A stretch of 64,000 nt of DNA, taken from NCBI GenBank assembly GCA_019787685.1, contig JAHNUO010000001.1, positions 2,046,001-2,110,000 on the forward strand, given 5' to 3'. Of this stretch, positions 10,346 through 24,693 are shown piece after piece. Position numbers and translations under genes: made by a program. The DNA is from Chiua virens. Its lineage: Eukaryota; Basidiomycota; Agaricomycetes; Boletales; Boletaceae. How positions within the stretch are numbered: the stretch's first letter is position 1; every line of letters begins with the position of its first letter. The notes under the pieces were generated by a model, which was given only the letters and a program-made list of their open reading frames with translations, had not been told where the DNA came from and did not search any database.

Positions 10346-13197
10346 ATGCTCCAGGCCCACCACGAACACACTCCCCGTATATCTCAGCTCCTTCCCTCTG
10401 TAAAATGCTCTAATTGCGGCCAGTCCGTCCCCCTTGCCGACCTCGGTGACCACGTATGCCCCCCACTGCCCCTTCCCCTTCAAAAGACACCAAAGTCGAC
10501 GGTAGCGCTCCTACCACACCGACTGCAGTCCCTCGTCGCGAGATCAGCTACTCCCCCTAGAACCCCTCCCCCGGAGAAGCCGTCCGAAGATGGCGAGCGT
10601 GTTCTTGCACCGAGACGTGATCCGTTTCAGCCGGATAAAGCCAAGGCCACTCCCGCCTCGTCCAATTTCACCTCCATATCCCTCGATCGTGATCCTACTC
10701 GCCTCTCCAGCGCGCGCACTCCCCCGCCTGAACGTGTGTCTACCCTTTCCCGTGACACCGTACCGATACGTCCTCCCATACTCTCCTATGCACACCCCGA
10801 TTCCATTGTTCGTCCTCCCAGCCGTCCAGCAGCACTTTCGCCCGCGAGAAGAGATATTACACCACCACCACCTTCAGCCAACCAGTCCTTGGCACCACCA
10901 CGATCTCCATTTCCAAACCACCCTTCACCAAGTGTGACTCCCTCACCAAATGTCCATCCCCACCTCTCGTTCGACCGTACTCCATCACCAGCCTCCACGT
11001 CGCGTCCCTCCACCGACAAGCATCGTCCTTCTTTGGATACTCGGCGGCCCTCAGTCGACTCGCAGCAGCGTACGCTGGTAGAACAGGGCTCACCAGCCCC
11101 TCCCGGTGTGCCCTTTTCCAGACCACCCAAGACCCCCTCCCCAGCACCCGTACCGCCTCCTCCTTCGCCGCATCCCATGCCAGCGCGACAGCCACCTCCG
11201 CCGCCGCTTTCTCTCCCGTATTCTCATTTTCGTGACGCAGAAATTGACACAAAGACTGGTGGTGAAGCGGGTATGGCCGGTGTTGGTCGGAGGGGTTTCG
11301 CTGCTGCTGCAAGGGCGGCCATGCTTACTGCCTCTCGTTCGCCTTCTCATCCCCATCGGTCCAACACGCCCCAGTATTTGAATGCTCAAGCCATCTTGGG
11401 TAGTGTTTTGCGAGGCAGGTCCTTCATTTAATCCTAAAGCCAATATCCTGACCATGTCGCACAGCTGCCATGACCCCTCCTTTGTCTCCAAATTCTGCCC
11501 AGACGCCTTCTCCGGTCTCCCCCCTCTCTTCCTCGCCGATTTCTCTCGGACACGGCGCCCCTACTAACGGACAACACCCTCGTCTTCCAAGCCCTCATGA
11601 TGCGATATTTCGAAAATCACTTGTTCCTGTTTCTGATGATAAAACTCCTCCCCCATTTGCTCCTTCTGGCGTCCGTATCGCCTCACGCTCACCTTCCCCG
11701 ATTTCCAACCCTTTTGAACGTCGTCTCAGTGGTGAAACCATTTCTCAATCACCCATGACAGGAACCACCTTGCCTCTTTCACTCCTCGACGTCTTAAAGC
11801 CAGGTTTAGATCCTGGAAGCGAATCTGACGACGACAGCGTGTATACGACGCACACGGACCCGAAAAGAGATGAGAATGGACCATTGTCACCTTCCGTGGA
11901 CTCGGATGCTGGTTTGGCCTATACGCACGACTCTGATAACGATACACCCGTGGTGATGCCTCTGGACATTCGCAAGTCTGCAATGAACGGAAATACGAAC
12001 AAGGTCAAATTTCCTACTTCTTCATCGCCGCATCCCTCCGGCCCTTCCCGTCAAATATCAGCCTCTTCGTTGCGTTCCGCACTATCCTCTCGCTCATCGG
12101 CCACATCTTTTCCTGGTACTGTTCGTGCTCGGAGTGCATCGGCAGCAACACAGAGTACTGCAAGGTCGGGCGGGGCTTTGGAGCGAGCCTATGGAAACAT
12201 TGCTAGAGGAAGGCGCGTCTGTTTCGGTTCTCGCCTCGGGTTCTGTTCTGGCTTCTATTGGTGGATCAGGGTCTAACAAGGGGTCTGGGAAGCCAAGTCG
12301 ATCAAATACTGTTCCAGGACCGGCTTCCCCAGAGCAGAGGCCCCCAAAACTCCCCACACGCTCCCATACGAGCCCGTCTCATCCTCATATTCACACTGAA
12401 CGTGTAGGCTTGACTGGCGAGGTGGTCCGGATACGGAACAGGGGATCGACCAAGCGGAAAGACCGAATATGCGCCAGGTGTAATTCCAAGATTGAAGACG
12501 GCAGATGGATACAGATGGATGGTGGCAATGTCTTGTGTGAACGCTGCTGGAAAAATATGTATCTGCCCAAAGTTTGTGTTTTTATTCAGCATCATCAAAC
12601 GACTAACAAGCGCCATTACAGTGCCGGCGCTGCAATTTACCCATCGAAAAACAGGCAGTATCCTCGAGAGACGGCCAACTGAAGGGGAAATACCACAAAG
12701 ATTGTTTCAATTGTGACCAGTGTCAGGTATGGCTGTCTCGTAGTCGTTTTCAGTTTCTAACCATCATTGGGTCATTTCAGAAACCATTTCCTGATAAAGA
12801 ATTTTACGTCTTTGACGGGAAACCGTTTTGCGCGTATCACTACCACGAAGCAAACAATTCTCTGTGTGGTGCATTTTCTTGTGGTCAACCGATTGAAGGT
12901 CCCTGTGCTGTGACGCATTCAGGGAAGCGATATCACCCTGAACACCTCCTCTGTGAATTCGAGGACGGATGTAGAGAAAGACTGGAAGAATATTGGGAAG
13001 TCGACGGTCAGATGCTTTGCGAACACCATGCAGCCGTCATTGGTAACTGTGATAGTGATTGTGCACCGGACCATGATCCGGTCGGCAGTCCTCAAAGGAA
13101 TAAGGAGCCAGGTGCAGATGAAGGAAGGATGATGAAACGTATGACGCGATTCATCGACTTGGGAGTAGGGGGGGACAATGAGCTCGACATCAGGTAA
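10346..13197 (+). CDS. LIM-domain protein with long disordered N-terminus
   Basis: The first ~650 residues are Pro/Ser/Thr-rich and include an early CSNCGQSVP zinc-knuckle-like pair. The C-terminus carries LIM-type zinc fingers: a Cys pair in ICARCNSKI, a LIM unit starting CRRCNLPIEK and continuing through YHKDCFNCDQCQ and FCAYHYHE, then a second unit starting LCGAFSCGQPIEG and ending with LCEHH. Such fungal proteins resemble paxillin/Lrg1-type scaffolds in cell polarity, but the function here is inferred only. Introns fit at about 11402-11465, 12572-12621 and 12727-12780. A +1 frame break at 12181-12195 separates the two halves; removing one base restores LERAMETLLEEGASV. The final AG|GTAATG at 13193 could be a splice donor, so the C-terminus may be longer. 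Confidence 0.8.
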
Positions 13198-13468
13198 TGT
13201 ACCATATTAATGGACCAGGGACTTGGGCCTCGCGCATTTATGGATAACCTATTATATCCCCATTTGTTGGATCCTCATCTGTGCACTTGTAATATCCGGC
13301 TTCATACTTCGTTTTACTCGCTTCATTGCATCTGGAAATATACCCTTCCTTTCGTTTTGTTGGTTTTCTGCTTCCTTGTCTTACTTGTCTCATGCCCTGA
13401 TCCAGCCATAGCGATCATAGCCTACTTATTACGATGTCCGTAATCCAAGTACACCATCGTTCACAAAT

Positions 13469-16400
13469 TCACCCTCCCAACCAGAGCAATCTCTTGACGC
13501 CGTACTCCATCTTTGCATAAAGGCTCGTCGTCCGTTGTGCCTCTGACACGCTGATGCCAAGCGTTGAGCATGATGAGCACGATAACTGTCTAGATACGAA
13601 CCTGACTACATCCGCCTCAGAGACGAAATCGTCTCCTGAAGCGCTACCAACATCCTCACAGGCTCTCTGGATCACATCGACAACGAGGTCGACTGCTTCT
13701 TGGCATGTGGTAGCGCTAGCGAGGTCATCCGCAGGTTCCGTATACCTAGACCCATTTCGCACATGCGTACAGCTTACAGGCAGGGCTTTGAATGCAGCGA
13801 ATGACGTATCATCCGAGTCTGCACGGTTGCCCGAGATCGACGGTTTCGATGTTGCGTCCATGATCCTCAACCATCTGTTGCCGACGTTCTTCGTACTGCC
13901 AGAAGGCGACTTGCCGCGCTCTTGAGCACTGGCAGCGCTGTCCGACTTTGTAGAGATGTCCACCGGGCTGTTTCGGTATGAATAAGTGGTCATACGCGTG
14001 CTGATGAAGTCTGAGTTGAGCCAAGTGATGCAGAAACCAGCATTCTGAGTCGGGTCGCGGCTTGCTTCTTCGAGAGGGGACAAGATGTAGGCGCCTGCCA
14101 TAGCCGGAGTGAGCACACCTGTTTTGACGTTGGGTTGAATGAGAGATCACCTTTGGTGATGTTTGTAATCATTCCGAGGGGCACCCGTGTGTAGACCTTC
14201 ACTTTTTCAAGGGTATAATCATAGCTCTGCATATCGGCTCAGATTGCTCCAGGTCAGTAGGACGAGTCGGAATCTTACGATAATATACAGCGCACGGACA
14301 CTCTAATCGGACTTGAATCAGTATCCGACAATTGATACAAGGTGCTTACCAGCAAGAGTATCTTCTCTTCGAACTTATCGCTGATCTTGACGTTCAGTTG
14401 CTCCGGCGCAATGAGTGTCCATCCTGCCAAGAGGGGTTCTCCTTCTTCTAAAACGCGGGAGACAGAGGTAGCAATGGCTTCTGCACGAATTCTCGACAAG
14501 CGAACAAGTTCCCGTGGATCCGTTGACTGTAATTTGAGAAGGAACTCGGAGAATACAAGGATGGTTCTGTATCCAAGCATAAAGTCGATTACGGCTTGAC
14601 AGAACCAGTCACTAAACGTGGCGCTATACATTCTCGCCAAAGAATTAACACCGTCATTAATGAGGCCATTGAGGTCGCGCTTTCCGGTCCTGAAGCCGCT
14701 TCAGACACGAGTGTGCAACCGTTAGAATGTAGAGTACCTGGTGAAGTCACCCTGGCAAGCTCGGTGAGACAACAGATTCTACATGGAGAAGTAGCTTACC
14801 TTTAGAGCTGAAGTTCCAGCACTAGTATCAATGTCAATGAGTTGAAGTCTTGAGGCAGATGGGGACAGACTTACTATGCACGACTGATGGCGTCCCCGTT
14901 ATTAGCCCAGACTGTCCAGGATCATCGGGTTAGTCGAGATGTGCGGTGAATCGCTGATCTGACCCGAACCATCGTTGAATACTATATCCATTTCTGACCG
15001 TCCGTTTGGTGGCTCGATTGTAAGCCCAATTGCTTCCAGCTGCATGACGAGCACATGACGAGCAAAAGCAGACTAGCAAAAAGTCCTAAGAACGGCGTAA
15101 ACCAAAGGCAATCATTCACACCTGAACGACGTTGGTCCGATCCAAGCAATCGATGCAATTGACGCGGAACACTTCCTTCTGTTTCGATAACAAGACGTCG
15201 TCGGAAATCCAGAAATACCTGACATCAATAAGGTGAGCGGGTGGTACAAAAAAGGGATGGCCAGTCGTACCCCTGACTTTCAAATGCTCGCCCTAACGCA
15301 TCAATGAGTTTCATAATGTTCTCGTATCTGTCTCAATTCAGACATATGATCCTAAACAGAGGCATTTGATCACGTACTTCATCCCTCTCGTCTCGCGATG
15401 GAAGTCGTACTCGCAATAACTAGATAGACGTTAGGTCGACAAAAGATCTAGGTAATGGAACTGACCGTATGTTCTTGTTTTCCATTCGTTTCGCGTACGA
15501 CTTGTACGCATTGGTTAGAGTGCTTTCTTTTCCCGTCTGCTCTGCAAGGTTCACTATCGTCTGATGGCAAAAAGTCTGACCCATCATTGAGATCAGCAAC
15601 CAAAATGTGGCTTACATGTGGCCCATAGACAGCAATAGTCCGCTGGAGGTGCCGCTTCATGGCGTCCGAGTTCTGCTCCGATGTGCACTGTGGTGACAGA
15701 ACTGGGGGCGGTTTCATATTGTATCCGGACTGTGTCCAGTAAAGTGGGACTTTTGGAAGCTATATATCATTACACCCATTTTGGAAAGGGTGACACTTAC
15801 TCGAGCCACGGGTCTGAACGAAGCTAAAGACATTCGCTATTTCGCTTCTCTGTCTTGATGTAAACAACGCGTGCTGTCCGTCGAACGCCGCAACATACCT
15901 TTATTCTCATGATTGTTTCCGTCTCGACGAAATTTGCTACATGAGCCTCTTCGTCGACACCTCTACGTTGATAGCGGAGTCCAGCCCTGTATCTAGAGCG
16001 CCTAGACGCAACCAAATAGTCCACGCGAGAGACAGAGTCTCGTTCTGACAGAGAGGAGGTCGATGGAAGGTCGAAAGAGGATACCTGGAAGTAACCTTGT
16101 ACGATCGGTAATACGTACGAATGCATCTGGAAGAAGTTGATGTGGGCTTGGTTGTTTATTCATGGACATGGAAGAAACCTACTCCTGCCTCTACGAAAGG
16201 TTTCGAGAGCCATTCATTCCACCAGAATTCTCGGTTGACACGTCTCCAAAGAGGAAGCGTCGGGGACGGTTCGACAAGTGGATCGACTTTCGAGTCTGCA
16301 TGCTCAGCAGAAGCATCTGGAGGCAGGGCATTGAGCTTGGAAAGTAAGTTTTCTTCAGTGCGCGATCTCAGAAGTTGGTCGTGCTTGTTCTGCAAAGACC

Positions 16401-17608
16401 TCGTTATATCTGTCAATTCCGTCATTAGCGGTCACTTTGAGGTTAAGCGGATGCCCACCGAAATGATAGGCGAAGAACATGCAGCCCTTGGTATATTCCC
16501 TGATGCACTCGCGGACCACTCGGTCTTCAAGTTCTGTATGCCGTTCTTCCACTGAGTCCGGGGGAGGTGCAGTCGAAGCTATGATCGTATCAATGACGGC
16601 TTCGGGTTCTCCTTGCACGCTCTGAATGATCGAATCCAAAGACTGATGTTCATCGGAACCCGCAACTGAGTCATGTGCTGAGGTAGTTGGTTGACGCCTG
16701 GAGAGCCTTGTCCAGAACGACATTCTGTCTGCGATAACTTTCACAGCATTAGCGCCTGCCAAATTTTCGTTCGACGTTGATGTTGACGTCCCGGAAGACA
16801 GGCGTAATGGGAAAGGTTCTTCATTCTGGACATCGTCGACTGCGTCCATTGTAGGGGTCTTCACATCGTTCTCATGTACAAATTTGACACGAGTATTGCT
16901 TGTGGAGTCTTCTGCTTGGGAAGCCGAAGCTAAATCTTGTCCACTATCGTCGGAGGTGTGGGATGGCGAGGTGTGCCTCGCGATGGTATCTAGCGCATGC
17001 TGGGCACGATCCTTTGCCAAGGGAATTGCATGCACAGATTTGACGGAATAAATAGAATGACTTTCGTCAAACACTGTCCGCGTCGTTGGGGTGAATCCAG
17101 ACTTCAACTGGCAAGGAAACTGTCAACTCACGGGATCCGACATGCGATCGAGCGGCCACGACTAGTAGATATGATGCTGCCGGGATTACCATTAGACGAC
17201 ATCCTCCACCACGGGTGACATTTCCGTACCGCTAAAGAGATCCAGGATACCCACTATGCCGTACACAACGACACTGGACCCCCAGTCGACCGATGAGTCG
17301 CTTCCATCCACTGCCAGCAGCTGGAGTTCTTGAATCCTTGGATGCTTGCCCCAAGGGACAAGAACGCATGAAAAGGGATGCGAAAGCCCTGGAAGTTGAG
17401 GGCGCATGACTAGACCCTCATCCGCAACGACAATGGCGATGTGTTCGTATGGATGCGGGTGAGGAATTGGTGGAAGGACAAAGCTTGGTTGCAGCCCGAT
17501 GCCAGTTGCCATATCATGGTTGGGCAACTCGCGGGGTGCTGGTGAAACTAGTATGCTAGGAGCGGGTCGCCCCGGGCCTATAGATTGTCTGGTAAAGAAG
17601 CGTTTCAT
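13469..17608 (-). CDS. Sac-domain phosphoinositide phosphatase with hSac2 domain (INPP5F-like)
   Basis: A large intron-rich gene with a Sac domain whose catalytic motif is RVNCIDCLDRTNVVQ (CX5R, near 15126-15180), preceded by RYRAGLRYQRRGVDEEAHV and GYNMKPPPVLSP. After it comes an hSac2-type module (KVKVYTRVPLGMI, GAYILSPLEEASRDP). This makes it a membrane-acting polyphosphoinositide phosphatase of the Sac2/INPP5F group; fungal substrates are not known to me. The Sac domain holds a long, poorly conserved Ser/Thr-rich insert of about 170 residues after KSVHAIPLAKDR. All introns I followed (about 15, most of 40-70 nt) keep frame. The start at 17608 gives MKRFFTRQS. The stop is at 13469. Confidence 0.88.
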
Positions 17609-17773
17609 AAGCTCGGCAGTACAGAGGAACTTCGATGGGTCCTTGTCGTCCTCTACACAGTAATTCGAATAGTGCCCTGAATTAATAACCTCTAGTACTT
17701 GAAATTCGGTTATTCATTGACTCGATCGTCGGACACCCGAAACAAAATACATTTCTAGAATACAACATCACAC

Positions 17774-19017
<1,244 letters not shown>

Positions 19018-19147
19018 GATTGAGATGATGCGATCGAGGCTGACGCGGCTTTGATACGACGCGTATATGACATTGTTTGGCTCAGTTTATACAAATACTT
19101 ACACTAGTACAACATCAACTAAGGATCTCTTGCCAGTATCACCGCCG

Positions 19148-20881
19148 TCACGCTTGCGCAATAGCCTGAAGCCCCCTTCTAATATCATCCTTAAGATCCT
19201 GTGGGTACGCGTATCAGTATATTTGGTGACATATCCATATCTTCGACTTTCCTCGACCTCTTCAACACCAATGCTGAGGCGGACAAGCAGAGGGTCCTCG
19301 TTTGGATCTGCTTTGATACGGTGTTCAACCAACGACTCCACACCCCCAAGACTCGTAGCGGGCTTCGACAGAGAACTCAATATTGAAAGTAGTCAACATA
19401 GATCTCTACCCACCACAAAATACTCGAGCTTGTGCGGGAATGCATCCGCTTGAGATCGTCGTGTTAGCTGCTCATATCTACGTCAATGCATCCCAAACAT
19501 CAACTTGAAACGAACGCACCAAGAAAGAGAAAGTTGCGTTATAACCGCCTTCCATTTGTGACGCCGGATTGAAACCTCTTTCGTCAGTGCCCTGCAAGCT
19601 AGAGTGCCATACTTTCGTAACGACGCCGCCGGGGATCCCATCGAATTCCTCGTTTGACGGGATAAGCGTCGCTTTGTGCAGCCATTGCGCGATCTCCGTT
19701 CCGCTTGCTGATTGTCTCGGAATACGGAGGTGCATTGTACGAAGTGATCGCAGAAGGAGCCAAGTCTCCAGTGATCCCATCACATTTCCCATGTAAATGC
19801 GGTCATTCCATAGCTAGGCGACAATAGTCGAGTGGCGTTTGGAAGCATTGAAAGATATGCTCACTTGCTCTCTTTCTTCGGCTGTCTTGACGATCAAAAT
19901 CCCACAAAGGAGATCGGAATGGCCCCCGAAATACTTTGTTCCTGAGGGTGTATTTGTAGCTTTCACTAGCAGAACTTGAAGCACAGTGATCCAGGACATA
20001 CCACTATGGAAAATACAGTCGGCACCAAACTTGAAGGGGTATTGAAGTGGCGGAGGACCAAATGTCGAGTCAACAAATAACTTTCCACCCACTGCGTGGA
20101 TCTAACATCATGCAGGGTCAAGGACACATATTCCCAGTGACGACCGTTACGACTTGCTTACCTTGTTCGCATAATATTGAACGTCGCTGTTTCCAGCCAT
20201 CAGAAGGACAGGATGTGCAAGATCAACGAAATTCACTCGCCGTGACACCCCCATAGGGTTGACTGGGGTTTCAAGCCAGCACAAATCACCCTCCTGATAC
20301 TCGTCATCGAGATCGATAACGGCAGTCTTCTCAGATCTTCCCCTTAGGTAGACCTCGATAGCACCGTGACATCCCATGTACCCTCCAGAGATAGCGATGC
20401 GCTTCGGTTGGAAATACGTGAGAGCCTTTCCACGAACCAGGTGAGTGATCACTTCATCCAGTATGCGCTCCGAACTCACCGAGAAGGCAGCAGACAAACC
20501 GGATGAATATGTGATGGCATGACCATGCTGGAAAGCCGACTGCTTAGATTCGCGCTTGTGGGAACACCAGATAGACACATACGTTTATCTTCCCCAGGAT
20601 CTGGTCCACTCGGGAGGATACACTTTGCGAATATCGAGAATATACATGTCGATCAGGATCATTAGCACCGAGGCCATTCGGATCACTATCGGGAGTTGCC
20701 CTGAAAGCTATTGAGATGTCAAATGCAGTGTATGAGCATCGATCTCATCGCGCAACCCTAGCAGTGAAAACTTGCTCGATGTTACTGATATAGACGGTGC
20801 GACCTCTGCCCCTGTGGCATGATCTCCGTGATTTAGGACCGTGCCACTCAGTTGGCCTGGTACAACGCCCCTAGGAGACAT
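19148..20881 (-). CDS. Cys/Met-metabolism PLP enzyme (cystathionine gamma-synthase-like)
   Basis: This is a fold-type I PLP enzyme of the trans-sulfuration family. Motifs: HGDHATGAEVAPSISVTS, VYSRYSQ, HAITYSSGLSAAF, ISGGYMGCHGAIEVYLRG, LCWLETPVNPMGVSRD, KLFVDSTFGPPPLQYP and the Schiff-base lysine in HSGTKYFGGHSDLLCG. The size (about 400 residues) and motifs fit cystathionine gamma-synthase or beta/gamma-lyase; sequence alone does not separate these. One intron (20187-20240) uses a GC donor (GCGAGT), which gives the expected GVSRDVQYYA. The last intron donor, near 19255, is ambiguous (GTCGAG chosen; the alternative would need an indel or a mutated donor). TGA at 19150-19148. Confidence 0.88.
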
Positions 20882-21191
20882 GATTCGAACTGTAGTATAT
20901 CTGGCTGGATGACTCGGAGATCGGTGAGAACGGCTGACGAGTGGGTTTTATACTGGGAGCGAAAATCCGGCCCACTCCGGACCGCCTGATACCAAGAACC
21001 CATCACGCGATAGGCCTCAGATCCAAGCCACACACTATGTGTTAAACCTAGCAGTACGTGAGCAAGTCGAAATAGCACACACCAGATATATTCTGCACAC
21101 AATGTGAAAGTAATACATGGTGTCCCGACTTACTAATCTTCTTGCTGTCCTTGAGAGGTGTGCTCTCGTGCGTGTCGCAAAAGCCGATACA

Positions 21192-22639
21192 TCATTCTAC
21201 CCATTCCTGTACGCCTTTCTCGCCGACGCCATCAACCCACTTTTGTGACTCGCCTCTCTTCTCCAGATCAACCCACGCGGCTCGCAACAGATTCTTATTG
21301 GCATAGATTTCTTTCTCCCAATCGGAGACTTTGGTGGCTGGACAGTCACCGGACTCCGCGGCATACGCAAAAAGCTCATCGCGATAGTCCCACTGTTCCG
21401 TTCCAATAAAGCGAAACCAAGCTCTGGCAAGCTCGAGCGGCGGGGAGGCTCCTGCCGCTACTAGAGCATGTGATCTTGAAAGAACACTGTCCGTCTCTTG
21501 TTTCGGGTCAAGTGAAGCAGGATCAGCAAAGGCCCGAACCACTGCGCGAGCCTGGGCTTCTGCGAGAGGGAATGGCACAACTTTGATGAGAAGTGACATA
21601 AAGGCCACCGAAGTCACCGGGTAACGAGATTGTAACGGAAACAAGAATTTAGCGAGGGGGAATAGATGGTGACGTGAGTTGTAGAGATCGGATGGGAGGG
21701 TTGGGTGAAGAGGAACCTCGCCGGTTCGAATAATATCATCGTGAAAGAAGGGGAAATGCATCTGAAACCCAGTTGCGAAGATGCAGTGATCGATATTGTC
21801 TTCGATGACGCCTTGTTCAAAGAGAACCCGACCATCCTCGTAGAAACGGAGTGGCCTTCCTCTGATTTTGAAACCTTGGTCATCGTCATCTTGAGGACAC
21901 GATCCTGAGACGGAAGTGAATAACGATCTGAGCGTGGTCGCGCATCTCAGTAGAGATATCTGTGCCACTAGGGCCATTCCCAACAACCAATATTTTACGA
22001 CCGAAACCACGTGGTTGTCGATAATACGCCGAGTGGGAAGCCTTATTAGTTGTCATCCAATAATCTAACCCTGGTATGTCTGGCACATAAGGAACCCTGT
22101 AGTGTCCGTTTGCGACGACTAGATGATCGAACTCTAGTGTTTCCCCAGTAGAAACTGTAACCTTCCAATGATCGTGAATCCAGGTCGCATGGGTAACGGA
22201 GACATTGAATCGAATGAGGGAAGTGAGATTGAAATGAGACGCATAGGACTCTATATATGTCTGAACTGCTGCTGCCTGCAGGATACAAAGGAGTGGAGGG
22301 AGGAAATGAATAATCCGTATAAGCCATAACCGGATGAGGGAGATTGGTTGTCAGCGAATCATAAAGAGGTGTGAGGGGTGGGTCATCAGTTGGTGGTGCA
22401 GGATACCTGTTTAGAGACTTGAACGTTTAAACCCTCGGGTAGAAACAAGCTGAGTGTGTGTGTGCATACCAAATGCCTCCAACTTTCGAGCGGGACTCAT
22501 AAGCGATTACGCTCCAAGAGCCTGTTTTGAAGTACGAAGTTTGCGATATATATCTAAGGATAGCCAACCCTGTTGAGCCAGCACCGATCACGCAGATACG
22601 TTTTGATAGAGCTTGATCGATTCGAGTGGTCATTGACAC
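21192..22639 (-). CDS. Flavin-containing monooxygenase, with two frame breaks
   Basis: The protein has an FAD Rossmann motif near residue 17 (VIGAGSTGLAILRY), an NADPH motif (VVGNGPSGTDIS), and the late FATGFQMHFPF strand typical of flavin monooxygenases (FMO or N-hydroxylating group). One intron near the N-terminus joins GGIW to YPAPPTDDP. The reading frame breaks by +1 at 22266-22281 (removing one base gives LYPAAAAVQTYIESYA) and again by +1 at 21909-21920 (removing one base gives VIHSVSGSCPQ). Either the sequence has two insertion errors or the gene is a young pseudogene. The substrate is unknown. It is divergent from SNU13, about 220 bp away. Confidence 0.8.
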
Positions 22640-22858
22640 TGTCGTAGTAAGATTGAAAGTCTGAAGACGATCGAGCTGAGAAAATATCGATTGCTTACGT
22701 CAGCCCATCTAACACTTTGCTCTTGACGAGTTCGAACGTTCAACGACTCTGTCATTGCCTTCCTATCCAAAGTCATCTCTGGCTCGTTTTTCGACCAAGG
22801 ATCAACTTGTGAGGTCAACGCAAACTTTTGTACCTAGTCTCACTTTGCAACCTGCGAA

Positions 22859-23421
22859 ATGGCGGAAACTCGAGGAAAGGCATGGCCTCTCGCTGATGAA
22901 CTTTTGACAAATTCCGTATGGGTCTTTTCTGAGGACACATTCCCTCATCTGATTGTCTTTGTGTTTGCTCTCAAAGATTCTTGACTTGGTACAGCAGGCT
23001 GGCCAATACAAGCAGCTCAAAAAAGGCGCGAACGAAGGTTAGTTGCTTTACTCGAGTTCACTACTTTTTCCCCCTCTTCTGACTATAATCCAGCCACTAA
23101 AACCTTGAACCGCGGTATTGCCGAGTTCGTTGTACTCACTGCGGACACGGAACCTTTGGAAATCCTGTTGCATCTTCCTTTGCTATGCGAAGAGAAGGTA
23201 AGTACTCTCGAAATCTATCATGTCCACTTCAACTGAATATTTGCATGATCGCTGCTCTGTAGAACGTCCCATATGTCTTTATTCCATCCAAGGCCGCTTT
23301 AGGACGCGCTTGCAACGTATCTCGCCCGGTCATTGCTGCAAGTGTTACCACTAGCGAGGCTCGTGAGCTCCAGAGCCAAATACGTAACATTAAACTGGCC
23401 ATTGAGAAGCTCATGTACTGA
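22859..23421 (+). CDS. SNU13: snoRNP/spliceosomal L7Ae-family protein Snu13 (15.5K)
   Basis: Snu13 binds kink-turns in U4 snRNA and box C/D snoRNAs. Four exons (introns 22916-22976, 23038-23093, 23198-23262) give 381 nt and 126 residues, exactly the family length. Conserved stretches are [62 protein letters not shown] and IKLAIEKL. The start ATG at 22859 is in the context GCGAAATGGCG. The gene converges on UBC9 with 107 bp between stops. Confidence 0.97.
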
Positions 23422-23528
23422 ATATTTGCATAATATTTCTACTTGGCCCTTCATTAGTCCTACTCAAATACACGAATGACATCCTACAAGGTATTCATCC
23501 CGGACATTGATGAGACTGACCGACGGAA

Positions 23529-24464
23529 TCACTTTGGTATGTTTTCTCGAGCTTGTGCTCGAATCCTCCGCCTGTGATCGATTAGTAGTGGTGTTACGAA
23601 AATTTCAAGGCAATACTCACTCGTAGGCAACCTTGTCATTCCTATGCGACGGGATTAGCGGGAGGACAAAGAACGAAACATGTTGGAGGCCTCACTTAAA
23701 CATGGTATATGCATCACTTTGTGCCGGATCGTTCACATTTGGGTCGTCCAAGAGGTCTTGGATACCCAACAATATCTAACGTGATCGTCTAGACGGGCTC
23801 CACGAATTCAGGCTCAAGGAGACGTACCTGCTTGATTGTGATAGCGGGTTTCCACGACTTCTCCTCGTCCAAGATGGAGAGGCAGACAGTTCCGGACGGG
23901 TAGACATTCGGGTGAAATAGTGGTGGTGTGAATTTACCTGCGTGCACGATTGAATGTTTGGAGATATCTCGCGTGCTTGACAAACTTACATTTGGGAGGT
24001 TTGGAAGGGTAATCTGCATTGCTATCAGCGCAGGCCTCTCGGTTGCGAGTGCACTGCTCACCTTCTGGAAACGTCATTGTGAGCTTATACAATCCCCCTT
24101 CCCATGCGGTCTACGCGAATACCACGCTCAACTTGCGTCACACGTCAGATTGAATTGGCATTCGATCACATACCCCAGCTTTCCCCGGGATCCCAACCTC
24201 CCATTCCATAAGGTTCATGGTTCCATCAGAAGCTTTGACAGGTTTCGCAAAGAATCCCTATATGACAAGCCACCGAGAGTTAATTGGTCAAACAAAGTCG
24301 TTTGAGAGGCACCAGAAGGGGACCGTAGCTTTGTCGCATTGTGTTCAAGCCGAAGCGAGCGCTCTATGTATGAGGGAAAGTAGAAGGATAATACGTACAA
24401 AAGGATGGTCCTTTCTCCATTGCTTGCGTTCTTCGGCCAAGCGGGGTCTGCAGATTCCAGACAT
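23529..24464 (-). CDS. UBC9: SUMO-conjugating enzyme E2 Ubc9
   Basis: This is the E2 that carries SUMO. Exon 1 (24464-24399) encodes [20 protein letters not shown]. Later exons give [52 protein letters not shown], the catalytic cysteine in [19 protein letters not shown], and [19 protein letters not shown]. The tail reads [20 protein letters not shown] and ends in TGA at 23531-23529. The positively charged N-terminus and the Asp/Lys pattern are those of Ubc9, not of ubiquitin E2s. Seven short exons, all in phase, no lesions. Confidence 0.95.
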
Positions 24465-24693
24465 GAGTGGCTAAATGGATTAGAATGTAGAACTATAATG
24501 CTCTCGCTCATCAAGCCGCTCCTGAGACTCTCAATGGGCTTAGTCATCAAAAAATCAAATTACTTAATTCAACTTGAAGTACACAGTGAAGCTACTAAAC
24601 ATGGCGTAGAACAATACGGTGCCTCTCAACAACATTGCATCTTGAAAAGAATTGAGCTGAGTAAGAAATTGTGCAGTATTGAACAATATATCA

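Noticed and set aside
10544..11178. Minus-strand open frames opposite the LIM gene
   Set aside because: Antisense shadows of a GC-rich Pro/Ser-coding exon.
16121..16555. Long plus-strand open frame inside the Sac gene
   Set aside because: It is antisense to a conserved exon set and has no family features.
19210..19280. Possible extra base or mutated donor in the PLP enzyme
   Set aside because: A weaker GTCGAG donor gives a valid frame, so it was not counted as a break.
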